From contig NZ_CP107942.1 in the NCBI RefSeq assembly GCF_036053395.1, positions 10,530,001-10,594,000 of the forward strand: a stretch of 64,000 nt of DNA, in the 5' to 3' direction. Under the pieces are notes generated by a model that saw only the letters and a program-made list of their open reading frames with translations, was not told where the DNA came from and searched no databases. The position numbers were made by a program, and so were the translations under genes. The DNA is from Actinoplanes sp. NBC_00393. Its GTDB lineage: Bacteria > Actinomycetota > Actinomycetes > Mycobacteriales > Micromonosporaceae. Within the stretch, counting starts at the first letter, position 1. Every line of letters begins with the position of its first letter. Positions 1 through 9,322 of this stretch are shown here, piece by piece.

Positions 1-203
1 CCGCGTACCGGGAGGCCCGGATCGTGGCGGCACACGCGAACCTGCTCGACGTGATGCGCTTGTCCGCGTCGTTGTCCCTGGTCTCGGTCGAGTGGGAGTA
101 CCTCGACGAGGCCGGCGAGGCGGTGCCCGGCGAGCACTACCGCTACCTGATCCGGACCGATGCGGACGGGCCGCGTATCACTGCAGTCATCACTACCCGC
201 TGA
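1..203 (+). CDS. C-terminal fragment of an uncharacterised protein (possibly NTF2/SnoaL-like)
   Basis: The reading frame is open from the left edge and ends at TGA 201-203, giving the last 66 residues of a protein whose start lies outside the window. The fragment has an alternating beta-strand pattern and ends ...YLIRTDADGPRITAVITTR, which resembles the final strands of NTF2/SnoaL-like proteins. This is an impression of fold, not a motif match, so no function is assigned. Its stop overlaps the 3' end of the convergent glycosyltransferase gene (stop at 193-195) by 11 bp. Confidence 0.55.
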   Translation, partial: AYREARIVAAHANLLDVMRLSASLSLVSVEWEYLDEAGEAVPGEHYRYLIRTDADGPRITAVITTR

Positions 204-2031
204 TCCGGATCCCTAACTCGTTCGCTCCGGAGAACTCCGGTTGCATTCCACCGGCCGCCGGCAACACGTAGGCGGTCCGCTTGTCGACGATGTCGTCACC
301 GACCTTCCCGAGCGGCACCGGTTGCTCTCCGCGGGACGGGCGTAGCCAGAGGCGGTGTACGCCCGTCGGCAGATCAGACACGGTCGCCCGGAACCCGGGG
401 CCGGTGGCGCTCACCGGAAACTCGCGGTCGCCGGCGACCAGGACCGCATCCCGGAGCCCGGCGCCGATCAGCCGCCCGGCCAGGTGTACGCCCTGCTCGT
501 CGGCCTGGATCTCGTCCACCTCGGCCCGGACCGGAGCGTCCACGACCCGCAGAGCCAGTCCGCCGTCGGGAAGCCGGTACGGCAGTTCGGTGCGGGTCGC
601 CTCCGGCCGTGCCAGCAGCGCCCGGGTGTCGCGCCACCCGGCCAGCACCGCGGTGCCGTCGGCCAGGTGCAACCGCCAGGAGCCCGCGGGCACCGGGTCG
701 CCGGCCGGGATCTCGGCCGGTTCGCCGGTGCCGATCCGGCGCCAGCGCATCCCGGCGACGTCCGGTCCGTGCAGCACCAGCGTGCCGTCGGCGGTCACCG
801 TGCAGTCGGCGACCGGCATGGTCAGCGACGGCGCCGGGCCCAGCACCGGCACCGGTTTGCCGCGCCGCCGCCACGGCCACCACTTGCCGGCCGCCAGCTC
901 CTCGAACAGGCGCTCGTACTGCCCGGCGATCGGTCCCGGGTCGTACCGCTGCGAATTGGCCAGCGCACGAGCCGCCATCGCGCGCCGGCCCTCGTCGTCG
1001 TTGATCACCCGCAGCAGGGCGGCGGCCAGCGCCTCCGGATCGCCGACCGGGGTGAGCAGGCCGTCGACCCCGTCGGCGAGGATCTCGCCGGGGCCGTGCG
1101 GGGCGTCGGTGCTGACCACCGGGAGCCCGGCCCGCATCGCCTCGACCAGGGTCATCCCGAACGGCTCCTTGTCGGCCGACACCGCGGCGATCGAGCCCTT
1201 GGCCCACTCCGTCTCGATCGGCGCGTAGCGGCCCATCATCCGCACGTGGTTGTGCAGGCCGAGCTCGAGCACCAGGGCGCGCAGGTCACCCGACTCCTCG
1301 CCGTCGCCGTAGAGCCGCAGCGTCCAGTCCGGGCGCTCGGCCACCACCCTGGCGAAGGCTTGGAGCAGCACGTCGTACCGCTTGCTGCGGACCAGCCGGC
1401 CGGCCGCGAGCACCAGCTTGGCCCGGCCGTCGGAGGGCGGCACCCGCGGCGCCGGCACGCTGTTCGGGATGTGCAGCAGCCGGGTGCGCCCGAGCCGTAG
1501 ATGCTCGCGGTAGTCCTCGGCGTCGCGGGAGCTCACCGTGACGAAGGCGTCCAGCCGGCGCAGATGCGCGGGCATCACCCGGTGCAGGCCCTTGCGGTGG
1601 CGGCCGCGGGTCAGGTGCTCCTGACCGATCCGGATCATGTGGCGTGGGGCGAACCGGGCGGCGTACGCGATCAGGCCGGGCCGGGTGGCGATCACCACAT
1701 CGGCGTCGCTGCCGCGCAGGAACCCGCGGTAGCGGTCCTCCACGAAACGGTCGTAGGTGGCTGCCCGGAAATCGGCCCGCGGGTACACCCGGGCCGGTTC
1801 GCCGCGCCCCGGCGCGTCCTTGACGTAGTCCGGGTGGGCCTTGCGCGCCTCCACCAGCGAGATCAGCTCGATCCGCGGGTCGGCCGGCAGTTGTGGCAGG
1901 TCCCGGCCCCGGACCGTGCTCAGCACCGTCACGTCGTGCCCCCGCTCGGCGAGCGCGCCACCGAGGTTGAAGGTGGTCTGGATGGTGCCGCCGACGCCGA
2001 ACGCGTTGTTGATCAGAAAAAGGATCTTCAC
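193..2031 (-). CDS. GT4-family glycosyltransferase with a C-terminal beta-rich extension
   Basis: Predicted retaining glycosyltransferase of the GT-B fold, 612 aa, probably making a cell-surface glycan or teichoic-acid-like polymer. The start is GTG at 2031, giving MKILFLINNAFGVGGTIQTT, the usual N-terminal beta-strand and glycine loop. The C-terminal Rossmann half contains LVLAAGRLVRSKRYDVLLQAF, then the donor-site run EPFGMTLVEAMRAGLPVVST with the expected E-x7-E spacing. About 220 residues follow the catalytic unit (after roughly residue 390). They are predicted to be beta-rich and resemble the C-terminal extensions of actinobacterial teichoic-acid-type transferases. There is no signal peptide, so it probably acts on the cytoplasmic face of the membrane. 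The frame stays open far upstream of 2031, but that part is antisense to the pullulanase gene and is not coding. Substrate unknown. Confidence 0.85.
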   Translation of the reverse strand: MKILFLINNAFGVGGTIQTTFNLGGALAERGHDVTVLSTVRGRDLPQLPADPRIELISLVEARKAHPDYVKDAPGRGEPARVYPRADFRAATYDRFVEDRYRGFLRGSDADVVIATRPGLIAYAARFAPRHMIRIGQEHLTRGRHRKGLHRVMPAHLRRLDAFVTVSSRDAEDYREHLRLGRTRLLHIPNSVPAPRVPPSDGRAKLVLAAGRLVRSKRYDVLLQAFARVVAERPDWTLRLYGDGEESGDLRALVLELGLHNHVRMMGRYAPIETEWAKGSIAAVSADKEPFGMTLVEAMRAGLPVVSTDAPHGPGEILADGVDGLLTPVGDPEALAAALLRVINDDEGRRAMAARALANSQRYDPGPIAGQYERLFEELAAGKWWPWRRRGKPVPVLGPAPSLTMPVADCTVTADGTLVLHGPDVAGMRWRRIGTGEPAEIPAGDPVPAGSWRLHLADGTAVLAGWRDTRALLARPEATRTELPYRLPDGGLALRVVDAPVRAEVDEIQADEQGVHLAGRLIGAGLRDAVLVAGDREFPVSATGPGFRATVSDLPTGVHRLWLRPSRGEQPVPLGKVGDDIVDKRTAYVLPAAGGMQPEFSGANELGIRISG

Positions 2032-2142
2032 AGGCGAACCACCGGAGGGGTACGGGAGCGGGCACAGATCCGACACGCTAGAACGTATCCACAAACTTCC
2101 GGCCGGCCTGAAAACGTCACAGGCCGGTGCGACGATGGTGCG

Positions 2143-5100
2143 GTGACGACGATCGAGATCACTGCGACCGCCCCGCCGCACCACCGGCCCCGTCCGCAAT
2201 GGCTCATCGTGCACTATCACCGCGCCGACGGCGATTACACCGACTGGTCGCTGCACGCCTGGGGCGACGTCGCGGCCGGATCGGAGACGGTCTATCCCGA
2301 GGGCACCCCGTTCGCCGGTGAGGACTCCTACGGCCGGTTCGCCTGGGTGCGGCTCGCTCCGGAGGCGCGTGAGGTCGGTTTCCTGGTGGTGCACCGCTAC
2401 GGCGCCAAGGACGTCGACCTGGACCGCTGGGTCGATCTCGGCCGGACCACCGAGATCTGGCTCAAGGCCAACGACCGGCGGGTCGTGCACGAGCCGCCGG
2501 CGCCGGCCCCGGCGCCGGATCCCGGCTTCGCCGTGATCCATTACCGCCGGCCGGACGGTGATTACTCCGGGTGGGGCCTGCACTGCTGGGAGGGTGTCGA
2601 GCGCCAGGACAAGACCCGGTGGGGTACGCCTAAGGCACCCGCCCGCTTCGACGAGTACGGCGCGGTTTTCGAGGTGCCGGTGCGCGCCGACGCCATCGGC
2701 CTGCGCTACGTCCTGCACCGCGGCGAGGAGAAGGACCTGCCCGACGACCAGCGGCTCGACCTGACCGCCAGCCGCGAGGTGTGGCTGCTCGCGGGCGTCG
2801 CCGCCCCGGTCCGCCCCGACCTGGGCACCCTCGGCCCCGAGCTGGACCCGGCCCGGTCCCTGGCGGTCTTCCTCGACCGGGGCACCATCGCGCTGCCCGA
2901 GTGGTTCGCCGCCCGGGCGGAGACGTTCACGCTGGCCGCGTCCGCCGAGGGCCGGCTGCGCCGCGACGGCACCGACCTGACCGGTGAGGACGACGAGCTG
3001 GCCCTGGTGCCCCGCCCCGGCGGGCTGTTCCAGGCGCAGAGCCGGCGCTTTCCGCACCTGCGGGCCTACCGCGCGTTCGCCGTGCGCGAGCTGGGCGACG
3101 CGGTCCTGGGCGAGCTGCTGCGCGGCCAGCTCCTGGTGGCCGGGCGGGACGCCGACGGCCGGGTGGTCGCGCTCACCGGCGTGCAGCCCGCCGGCGTCCT
3201 CGACGATCTGTTTGCGGATGCCGCCGACGCCGAGCTCGGCCCGCTGCTGGCCGACGCCGAGCGCGCGCAGCTCGCGGTCTGGGCGCCCACCGCCCGCGAC
3301 GTGCAGCTGGAGCTGTTCCGGGCGCCCGGCGACGAGCCGCGCCTGGTGCCGATGGAGCGGGACGCGGTGACCGGTGTCTGGTCGGTCGCCGCCAAGCGCA
3401 AGTGGCTCGGCCGCTACTACCGGTATCGGGTTCAGGTGTGGCATCCGGCCGCCCAGCGGGTGGTCACCACCAGCGTCACCGATCCGTATTCGGTGTCGCT
3501 GGCCACCGACTCCACGCACAGCCAGCTGGTCGACCTCGCCGACCCGGCGCTGCGCCCACCGGGGTGGGACGAGCTGGGCAAACCACCCGCCGTGCCGCCC
3601 GCCCGGATGCAGATCGCCGAGGTTTCGGTCCGCGACTTCTCGATTTTCGACGGTTCCGTTCCGGCCGCCGAACGCGGCACCTACCTGGCGTTCACCCACC
3701 CCGGCTCGGACGGGATGCGGCACCTGCGCTCGCTCGCCGAGTCCGGGCTGACCCACGTGCACCTGCTGCCGGTCAACGACTTCGCCACCGTCCCGGACCG
3801 CCGGGCCGACCAGGCGCAGCCCGCCTGCGACCTGGCGTCGTTCCCGCCCGACTCGCCCGAGCAGCAGAAAGCGGTGATGGCCGTCGCCGACGAGGACGGC
3901 TACAACTGGGGTTACGACCCCTGGCACTGGACGACGCCGGAGGGCGGCTACGCCACCGACCCGGCCGGCACCGCCCGGATCCTCGAGATGCGCTCGCTGG
4001 TCGCCGCGCTCAACGGCGCCGGCCTGCGAGTGGTCCTCGACGTGGTCTACAACCACACGATGGGCGACGGGCTCGACCGCTTCAGCGTCCTGGACCGGAT
4101 CGTGCCGGGCTATTACCACCGGCTGCTCGCCGACGGCAGCACCGCCGAGTCGACCTGCTGCCCGAACACGGCGACCGAGCACATGATGATGAGCAAGCTG
4201 GTGATCGACTCGCTGGTCACCTGGGCCCGGGAGTACCGGATCGACGGTTTCCGGTTCGACCTGATGGGTCACCACCCGCGGGCCAACATCCTGGAGGCCC
4301 GGATCGCGCTGGATCATCTCGGCGGCCACGGGCCGGACATCTGCCTCTACGGCGAGGGGTGGAATTTCGGCGAGGTGGCGTACGACGCCCGGTTCACCCA
4401 GGCCACCCAGGTCAACATGGCCGGTACCGGGATCGGCACGTTCAACGACCGGCTGCGGGACGCGGCTCGCGGCGGCGGGTCGTTCGGCGACGATCCGGGT
4501 GTGCAGGGATTCGCCACCGGGCTCGGGGCGCGGACCCCGCTGTGGCTGCACGACCAGATCAAGGTGGGATTGGCGGGCGGGCTCGCGGCGTACCGGTTCG
4601 TCACCCACACCGGCGCCGAGCGCAGTGGCGGGCAGATCGACTACAACGGCTCCCCGAGCGGGTACGCGCACGCCCCCGGCGAGACGGTGAACTACGTGGA
4701 CGCCCACGACAACGAGATCCTCTTCGACGCGATGGCGTTCAAACTGCCGGTCGGCACCGCGCCGCTGGACCGGGCCCGGATGCAGGTGCTCGCCCTCGCG
4801 CTGGTGGTGCTGAGTCAGGGCGCCGGCTTCGTGGCGCTCGGCAGCGAGCGGCTGCGGTCCAAGTCGCTGGACCGCAACTCGTTCAACTCCGGCGACTGGT
4901 TCAACCAGATCCGCTGGGACCCGGCGCTCGGCAACGGTTTCGGGGTCGGCCTGCCGCCGTACGACGACAACGGCGACAAGTGGGAGTACGCACGGCCGCT
5001 GCTCGCCGATCCGTCCCTGGTCCCGCCGCCGGACGCGATCACGATGACCGCCGAGCGGTACCGGGAGCTGCTCCGGATCCGCCGGTCCTCGCCGGTCTTC

Positions 5101-5418
5101 GGCCTGCCCACCGCGGAGGAGGTGCAGCGCCGGGTGACGTTCCCGCTGGGCGGCCCGGACGAGACCCCCGGTGTGATCGTGATGTGCCTGGACGGCACCG
5201 GCCTCGACTCGCGGTGGCGGTCCCTCACGGTCGTCTTCAACGCCACCGAGGAGCCGACCACCCAGCGGCTCCCGGCGACCGAGTTGCGGCTGCACCCGGA
5301 GCTGACCGAGTCGGCCGACCCGGTGCTGCGGACGGCGAGCGCGGAGATCGAGGGGGACGCGGTGGTGCTGACTGTTCCGGGGCGCTCGGTCGCGGTCTTC
5401 GTCAGCGACCTGACCTGA
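2143..5418 (+). CDS. pulA: Pullulanase-type alpha-1,6-glucosidase (glycogen/alpha-glucan debranching)
   Basis: Hydrolyses alpha-1,6 branch points in pullulan, glycogen or limit dextrins; 1091 aa from GTG 2143. Two PUD/CBM41-like modules open the protein (IVHYHRADGDYTDW near residue 25 and VIHYRRPDGDYSGW near 130). A CBM48-like segment and a GH13 barrel follow. The conserved GH13 regions are visible: VVLDVVYNH; GFRFDLMGH with the nucleophile at D706; YGEGW with the acid/base at E738; and NYVDAHDNE with H855/D856. There is no signal peptide, so the enzyme is probably cytoplasmic and used for storage polysaccharide or imported dextrins. It lies divergent to the glycosyltransferase with a 111-bp gap. 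Length and domain order fit the TIGR02103-type pullulanases. Confidence 0.93.
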   Translation: MTTIEITATAPPHHRPRPQWLIVHYHRADGDYTDWSLHAWGDVAAGSETVYPEGTPFAGEDSYGRFAWVRLAPEAREVGFLVVHRYGAKDVDLDRWVDLGRTTEIWLKANDRRVVHEPPAPAPAPDPGFAVIHYRRPDGDYSGWGLHCWEGVERQDKTRWGTPKAPARFDEYGAVFEVPVRADAIGLRYVLHRGEEKDLPDDQRLDLTASREVWLLAGVAAPVRPDLGTLGPELDPARSLAVFLDRGTIALPEWFAARAETFTLAASAEGRLRRDGTDLTGEDDELALVPRPGGLFQAQSRRFPHLRAYRAFAVRELGDAVLGELLRGQLLVAGRDADGRVVALTGVQPAGVLDDLFADAADAELGPLLADAERAQLAVWAPTARDVQLELFRAPGDEPRLVPMERDAVTGVWSVAAKRKWLGRYYRYRVQVWHPAAQRVVTTSVTDPYSVSLATDSTHSQLVDLADPALRPPGWDELGKPPAVPPARMQIAEVSVRDFSIFDGSVPAAERGTYLAFTHPGSDGMRHLRSLAESGLTHVHLLPVNDFATVPDRRADQAQPACDLASFPPDSPEQQKAVMAVADEDGYNWGYDPWHWTTPEGGYATDPAGTARILEMRSLVAALNGAGLRVVLDVVYNHTMGDGLDRFSVLDRIVPGYYHRLLADGSTAESTCCPNTATEHMMMSKLVIDSLVTWAREYRIDGFRFDLMGHHPRANILEARIALDHLGGHGPDICLYGEGWNFGEVAYDARFTQATQVNMAGTGIGTFNDRLRDAARGGGSFGDDPGVQGFATGLGARTPLWLHDQIKVGLAGGLAAYRFVTHTGAERSGGQIDYNGSPSGYAHAPGETVNYVDAHDNEILFDAMAFKLPVGTAPLDRARMQVLALALVVLSQGAGFVALGSERLRSKSLDRNSFNSGDWFNQIRWDPALGNGFGVGLPPYDDNGDKWEYARPLLADPSLVPPPDAITMTAERYRELLRIRRSSPVFGLPTAEEVQRRVTFPLGGPDETPGVIVMCLDGTGLDSRWRSLTVVFNATEEPTTQRLPATELRLHPELTESADPVLRTASAEIEGDAVVLTVPGRSVAVFVSDLT

Positions 5419-5492
5419 TCGGCGCGTGCGGGGCTGCGCTAGATTTCGCCGGGTGGCCGTCGACGGGCGGGGGTCGCGGAGCGGAGGTCGTG

Positions 5493-5993
5493 GTGCGGAT
5501 CGAGCGTGCCCTGTGCGCGTTGGTTCTGGTCGGTCTGGCCGGCGGGTGCACGTCGGGCGACAAGGACGAGCCGGCCGTCACGGATCCGGCGCCCACCACT
5601 GCCGCGAGCGCGTCGCCGCCGGCGTGGAGCGAGCCGGCCGCCTACTCGTACGCGCTGGCGTTCGGATGCGAGGAGGGCGCGCCCTTCGGCCGTTACCAGG
5701 TGACCGTCGCGGACGGCGCGGTGTCGAAGGCCGAGCGGGTCGGTGGCCCGGCAGCTGTGCCGTCGGCCTCCGGTGAGGTGGATCTCGGGCCGGTGACCGG
5801 GCAGGAGGGCGAGGAGATCGACGTGCCGACGCTCGGCCAGCTGGTCGAGATGGCGCGGACCGCCACCGAGGACGGCGCCGAGGTGGCGACCACGTTCGAC
5901 ACGGCCGACGGCCACCCGGTCAAGGTCACCATCAACGTGACCGACTCGCCGGACGGCGCCCAGTGCTGGAGCATCTCCGACTACCGGCCGTAA
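5493..5993 (+). CDS. DUF6174-like secreted lipoprotein
   Basis: Predicted lipoprotein of 166 aa. The start is GTG 5493, chosen over GTG 5490 because GCGGAGG at 5481-5487 is better spaced. The N-terminus MRIERALCALVLVGLAGGC is a short signal peptide ending in a lipobox (LAGGC, lipidated Cys19). A Ser/Thr/Pro/Ala-rich linker follows. The mature part reads YSYALAFGCEEGAPFGRYQVTVADG and ends with VTINVTDSPDGAQCWSISDY, the layout of the DUF6174 family: a beta-rich domain with one early and one late Cys, which may form a disulfide. Function is not known. It stands alone between the pullulanase and the MMPL exporter. Confidence 0.75.
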   Translation: MRIERALCALVLVGLAGGCTSGDKDEPAVTDPAPTTAASASPPAWSEPAAYSYALAFGCEEGAPFGRYQVTVADGAVSKAERVGGPAAVPSASGEVDLGPVTGQEGEEIDVPTLGQLVEMARTATEDGAEVATTFDTADGHPVKVTINVTDSPDGAQCWSISDYRP

Positions 5994-6074
5994 GGCCCGT
6001 CCACCGACCGGTGGACAACAGGTTGGATCTGTCGATGCTGTCCGCGGAGACCCGCCGCGACCAGCATTTACGGC

Positions 6075-8219
6075 ATGAGAAACCTTCCTGTGCGGATGGC
6101 CGGCTGGAGCGCCCGGCACCCGTGGCAAGCGATCGCCGGCTGGCTGCTGTTCGTCGTTTTGTGCCTCGGCGCCGGGATCGCGGCGGGCGGTAACGCGGCC
6201 ACCACTGAGGACTTCCGGATCGGCGAGGCCGGCCGGGCCGAGGCGATGGCGGCCGAGGGCGGGCTCGGGCAGAAGCCCCTCGAACGGGTCCTGATCACCG
6301 CCGGCGCGGGCGGCTTCGACCGGGCCGAGGCGGAGAGCGCGGCACGCGACGTCGCCGGCCGGATGGGGAAGCTGGCCGAGGTCGAGTCGGTCGGCGAGCC
6401 GGTCTGGTCGGCCGACGGCACGGCGGTACGCGTCGACGTGACCCTGCGCGGCCCGGAGCTCGACGGCAAGAAGCACGTCGGCCCGCTGCGTGAGCAGACC
6501 GCCCAGGCGCAGGCCGCCCACCCCGGCCTGCGGATCGAGGAGACCGGCAGCCCGTCGATCAGCAAGGGCATCGGCGAACTGCGCAGCGACGACCTGGCCC
6601 GGACCGAGATGATCGCGGTGCCGGTCACCCTGCTCACGTTGTTCGTCGTGTTCGGATCGCTCGCGCTGGCCGTCGTGCCGCTGGTGATCGCCCTGTCCTC
6701 GATCGCCGCGGCGATCGGCCTGTCCATGCTGGCCTCGCACGTGTTCCCGGACGCCGGGGTCGGCACCAACGTGATCCTGCTGATCGGGATGGCGGTCGGC
6801 GTCGACTACACGCTCTTCTACCTCAAGCGGGAACGCGAGGAACGGGCCCGTGCCGGCGGCCGGCTCAGCTCGGAGGCGATCGTGCACATCGCCGCGGCCA
6901 CGTCGGGACGGACCGTGCTGCTCTCCGGCATCGCCGTGATCGTCTCCAGCGCCACGATGTTCCTGGCCGACGACGTGATCTTCTCCTCGACCGCGACCGG
7001 CGCCATCACCGTCACCCTGGTCGCGGTGCTCAGCTCGATGACCGTCCTGCCCGCGCTGCTGGCCAAGCTCGGCGCCCGGAGCACCCGGCGGGAGAAGGGT
7101 GCCGGCCGGATCACCAGCGCCCTGCTGCGTCTCACCGGCCGCCGGCCCGCCGCCGTCCTGAGCGTCGCGGTCCTGGCCATGCTGGCCCTGACCGCCCCGC
7201 TGCTCGGCCTCAACCTCACCGACATGGGCCGGGAGACCCACCCCCGCGAGGTTCCCGCGATGCAGACGTACGACCGGCTGAACCAGGCGTTCCCCGAGCT
7301 CAAGGCCATGCACCAGGTGGTCGTCCGGGCCGGGGGCGACCGGGCCGGCCAGGTCGGCGCAGCGCTGCGGAAGCTGGCTCAGCGTGCCGGGGCCGACGAC
7401 CGGCTGGCCGGCACGGCCGAGTTGCGGACCTCCGCGGACGGCCGGATCAGCGTGCTGGAACTGGCCGTGCCGCACTACGTGAGCACCGACGAGGCGAAAT
7501 CGTCGCTGCAGACCCTGCGCCGCGACTACGTGCCGGCGACCGTCGGCGTGCTGTCCGGCGTCGAGGTGGCGGTCACCGGTGACGTCGCCCGATATGCCGA
7601 CTACCCGGAGCATCAGAAGCAGCGGCTTCCTCTGATCATCGTGGCGCTGCTGCTCGTGACGTTCGGGATCACCTTGTGGGCGTTCCGGTCGGTGACTCTC
7701 GCGGTGGCGGGAGTGTTCCTGAACCTGCTGTCGGTGGGCGCCTCGCTCGGCGTACTGGTGCTGGTCTTCCAGAACACCTGGGCGCAGAACCTGCTCGACT
7801 TCGTCTCCACCGGCTCGATCGGCTCGCGGGTGCCGTTGTTCCTGCTGGTGATCCTGTTCGGTCTGTCCACCGACTACCAGATGTTCGTGATCAGCCGGAT
7901 CCGGGAGGCGGTGCAGCGCGGTGTGCCGACCCGTCAGGCGGTCCTCGACGGCATCGGCAGCTCCGCGCGGGTGGTGACCGGCGCCGCGTTCGTGATGGTG
8001 ACCGTCTTCGCCAGCTTCGTCGGGCTGCACATCATCGAGATGAAGCAGATGGGCTTCGTCCTGGCCGTGGCGGTCGTTTTGGACGCGGTGGTCATCCGCA
8101 TCATGATCCTGCCGGCGCTCATGCTGCTGCTCGGCGAGCGCAGCTGGTGGCCGGTCCGCCCCGGGCCCCGGGACCGGCCGGACGCGAACACCGACCGTCC
8201 CCTCCTGGAAGTACGCTGA
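6075..8219 (+). CDS. MMPL-family RND transporter
   Basis: Integral membrane exporter of the MMPL/RND superfamily, 714 aa. It shows the family's two-fold repeat: a first membrane helix near residues 17-40, an extracytoplasmic porter domain, then five helices, and the same again from about residue 355. The helix IV motif GMAVGVDYTLFYLKR in the first half has its counterpart FGLSTDYQMFVISRIRE in the second; these Asp-Tyr pairs are the proton-relay region. Relatives export lipids, siderophores or drugs, and the substrate here cannot be read from sequence. It is followed after 5 bp by a histidine kinase/response regulator pair on the same strand, so the two-component system may control this pump. 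Confidence 0.9.
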   Translation: MRNLPVRMAGWSARHPWQAIAGWLLFVVLCLGAGIAAGGNAATTEDFRIGEAGRAEAMAAEGGLGQKPLERVLITAGAGGFDRAEAESAARDVAGRMGKLAEVESVGEPVWSADGTAVRVDVTLRGPELDGKKHVGPLREQTAQAQAAHPGLRIEETGSPSISKGIGELRSDDLARTEMIAVPVTLLTLFVVFGSLALAVVPLVIALSSIAAAIGLSMLASHVFPDAGVGTNVILLIGMAVGVDYTLFYLKREREERARAGGRLSSEAIVHIAAATSGRTVLLSGIAVIVSSATMFLADDVIFSSTATGAITVTLVAVLSSMTVLPALLAKLGARSTRREKGAGRITSALLRLTGRRPAAVLSVAVLAMLALTAPLLGLNLTDMGRETHPREVPAMQTYDRLNQAFPELKAMHQVVVRAGGDRAGQVGAALRKLAQRAGADDRLAGTAELRTSADGRISVLELAVPHYVSTDEAKSSLQTLRRDYVPATVGVLSGVEVAVTGDVARYADYPEHQKQRLPLIIVALLLVTFGITLWAFRSVTLAVAGVFLNLLSVGASLGVLVLVFQNTWAQNLLDFVSTGSIGSRVPLFLLVILFGLSTDYQMFVISRIREAVQRGVPTRQAVLDGIGSSARVVTGAAFVMVTVFASFVGLHIIEMKQMGFVLAVAVVLDAVVIRIMILPALMLLLGERSWWPVRPGPRDRPDANTDRPLLEVR

Positions 8220-8224
8220 CCGCG

Positions 8225-9322
8225 ATGGATCGTCAGAGGCTGCTTCACCAGGGGTACGCGGCCACGTGGGTCGTCTTCGGCCTGTGCCCGCCACTGGTCG
8301 CGACCTCGGACGAGCCCACCGCGACACGACTGGGATCGCTGGTGATCGCGGCTGTGCTCGCGGGCGGCTATGCGGCGGCCCGCACCGCCCCGGCGCTGTT
8401 CGTCGGTCTGCTGATCGCCGGGCTGGGCGGGAGCGCCTATCTGCTCGGCGGCGGCGCGGCGTTCTTCGTCGTGTCGCTGCCCCAGTTCTGGCTGTTCACC
8501 CGCGGGCCGCGCCAGGCGGTCACGTTCAGCGGGCTCGCCGCGCTGGCCACCCTGGCCGGCGGCGGCCTGGCCGCCGGGATGCGCACCGGCAACTTCCTGG
8601 CCACGGTCATCGGCTACGTCGCGGGCACTCTGCTGGGGCTGCTGTTCCAGCGGCTGGTCCGCGAGCACGCCGTGGACACCGCCCGGCTGCGCTCCGAGCT
8701 GGACCTGGCGCTGCAGCGCCAGGGCGCGGCCGAGGAGCGGGAACGCATGGCCCGGGAGATCCACGACACCCTCGCTCAGGGCTTCGCGTCGATCGTGGTC
8801 CTGGCCGAGGCGGCGCGGGCCGGGATGGCGACCGCGCCGGACCGGACGGCACGCCAGCTCCGGTCGATCGAGCAGACGGCCCGGGAGAACCTCGCCGAGG
8901 CGCGGATTCTGGTCGGTTCCGCGCCGCACGCCACCGGCACGATCACGCAGGCGCTGCGCCGGGTCCTCGACCGGTTCGCCGAGGACACCGGCGTGGCCGT
9001 CGAGGCGGACCTCGCCGACCTCACCGGCGACCAGCAAACCCGGATCGCGCTGCTGCGGTGCCTGCAGGAGTCGCTGGCGAACGTACGCAAACACGCCGCC
9101 GCCTCCACCGTCGGAGTGGTCCTGGCCGACCACGGGGACACGGTCGAACTGGAGATCACCGACGACGGCCGGGGCTTCGCCGTCGGGGATTCGCCGGGCT
9201 TCGGCCTGGACGGCATGCGCCGGCGGATGGCCGAGCTCGGCGGCGAACTCTCCGTCACCAGCTCGATCGGCGACGGCACCCGGATTCTGGCGACCTTGCC
9301 GGCGAGCGGAGCGGTGACATGA
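8225..9322 (+). CDS. Sensor histidine kinase (NarL-system, HisKA_3 type)
   Basis: Membrane sensor kinase, 365 aa. The first 145 residues hold four or more hydrophobic helices and no obvious extracellular domain, so it may sense a signal within the membrane. The dimerisation/phosphoacceptor segment is EERERMAREIHDTLAQGF, with His180 as the expected phosphorylated residue. The HATPase part has the N-box-like LQESLANVRKHA and the G1 box DDGRGF, then GFGLDGMRRRM. The ATG at 8225 is 5 bp after the MMPL stop, and the gene overlaps the following regulator (ATGA at 9319-9322), so the three genes probably form one transcript. The ligand is unknown. Confidence 0.92.
   Translation: MDRQRLLHQGYAATWVVFGLCPPLVATSDEPTATRLGSLVIAAVLAGGYAAARTAPALFVGLLIAGLGGSAYLLGGGAAFFVVSLPQFWLFTRGPRQAVTFSGLAALATLAGGGLAAGMRTGNFLATVIGYVAGTLLGLLFQRLVREHAVDTARLRSELDLALQRQGAAEERERMAREIHDTLAQGFASIVVLAEAARAGMATAPDRTARQLRSIEQTARENLAEARILVGSAPHATGTITQALRRVLDRFAEDTGVAVEADLADLTGDQQTRIALLRCLQESLANVRKHAAASTVGVVLADHGDTVELEITDDGRGFAVGDSPGFGLDGMRRRMAELGGELSVTSSIGDGTRILATLPASGAVT

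Noticed and set aside
2032..5295. Minus-strand open frame continuing upstream of the glycosyltransferase for more than 1000 codons
   Set aside because: It is antisense to the pullulanase gene, whose GH13 motifs are unmistakable. The frame is open only because of the high GC content.
5439..8327. Long minus-strand frame of 962 codons
   Set aside because: Antisense to the lipoprotein and MMPL genes. It is His/Gln/Arg/Asp/Gly-rich with no domain, a typical GC-rich shadow.
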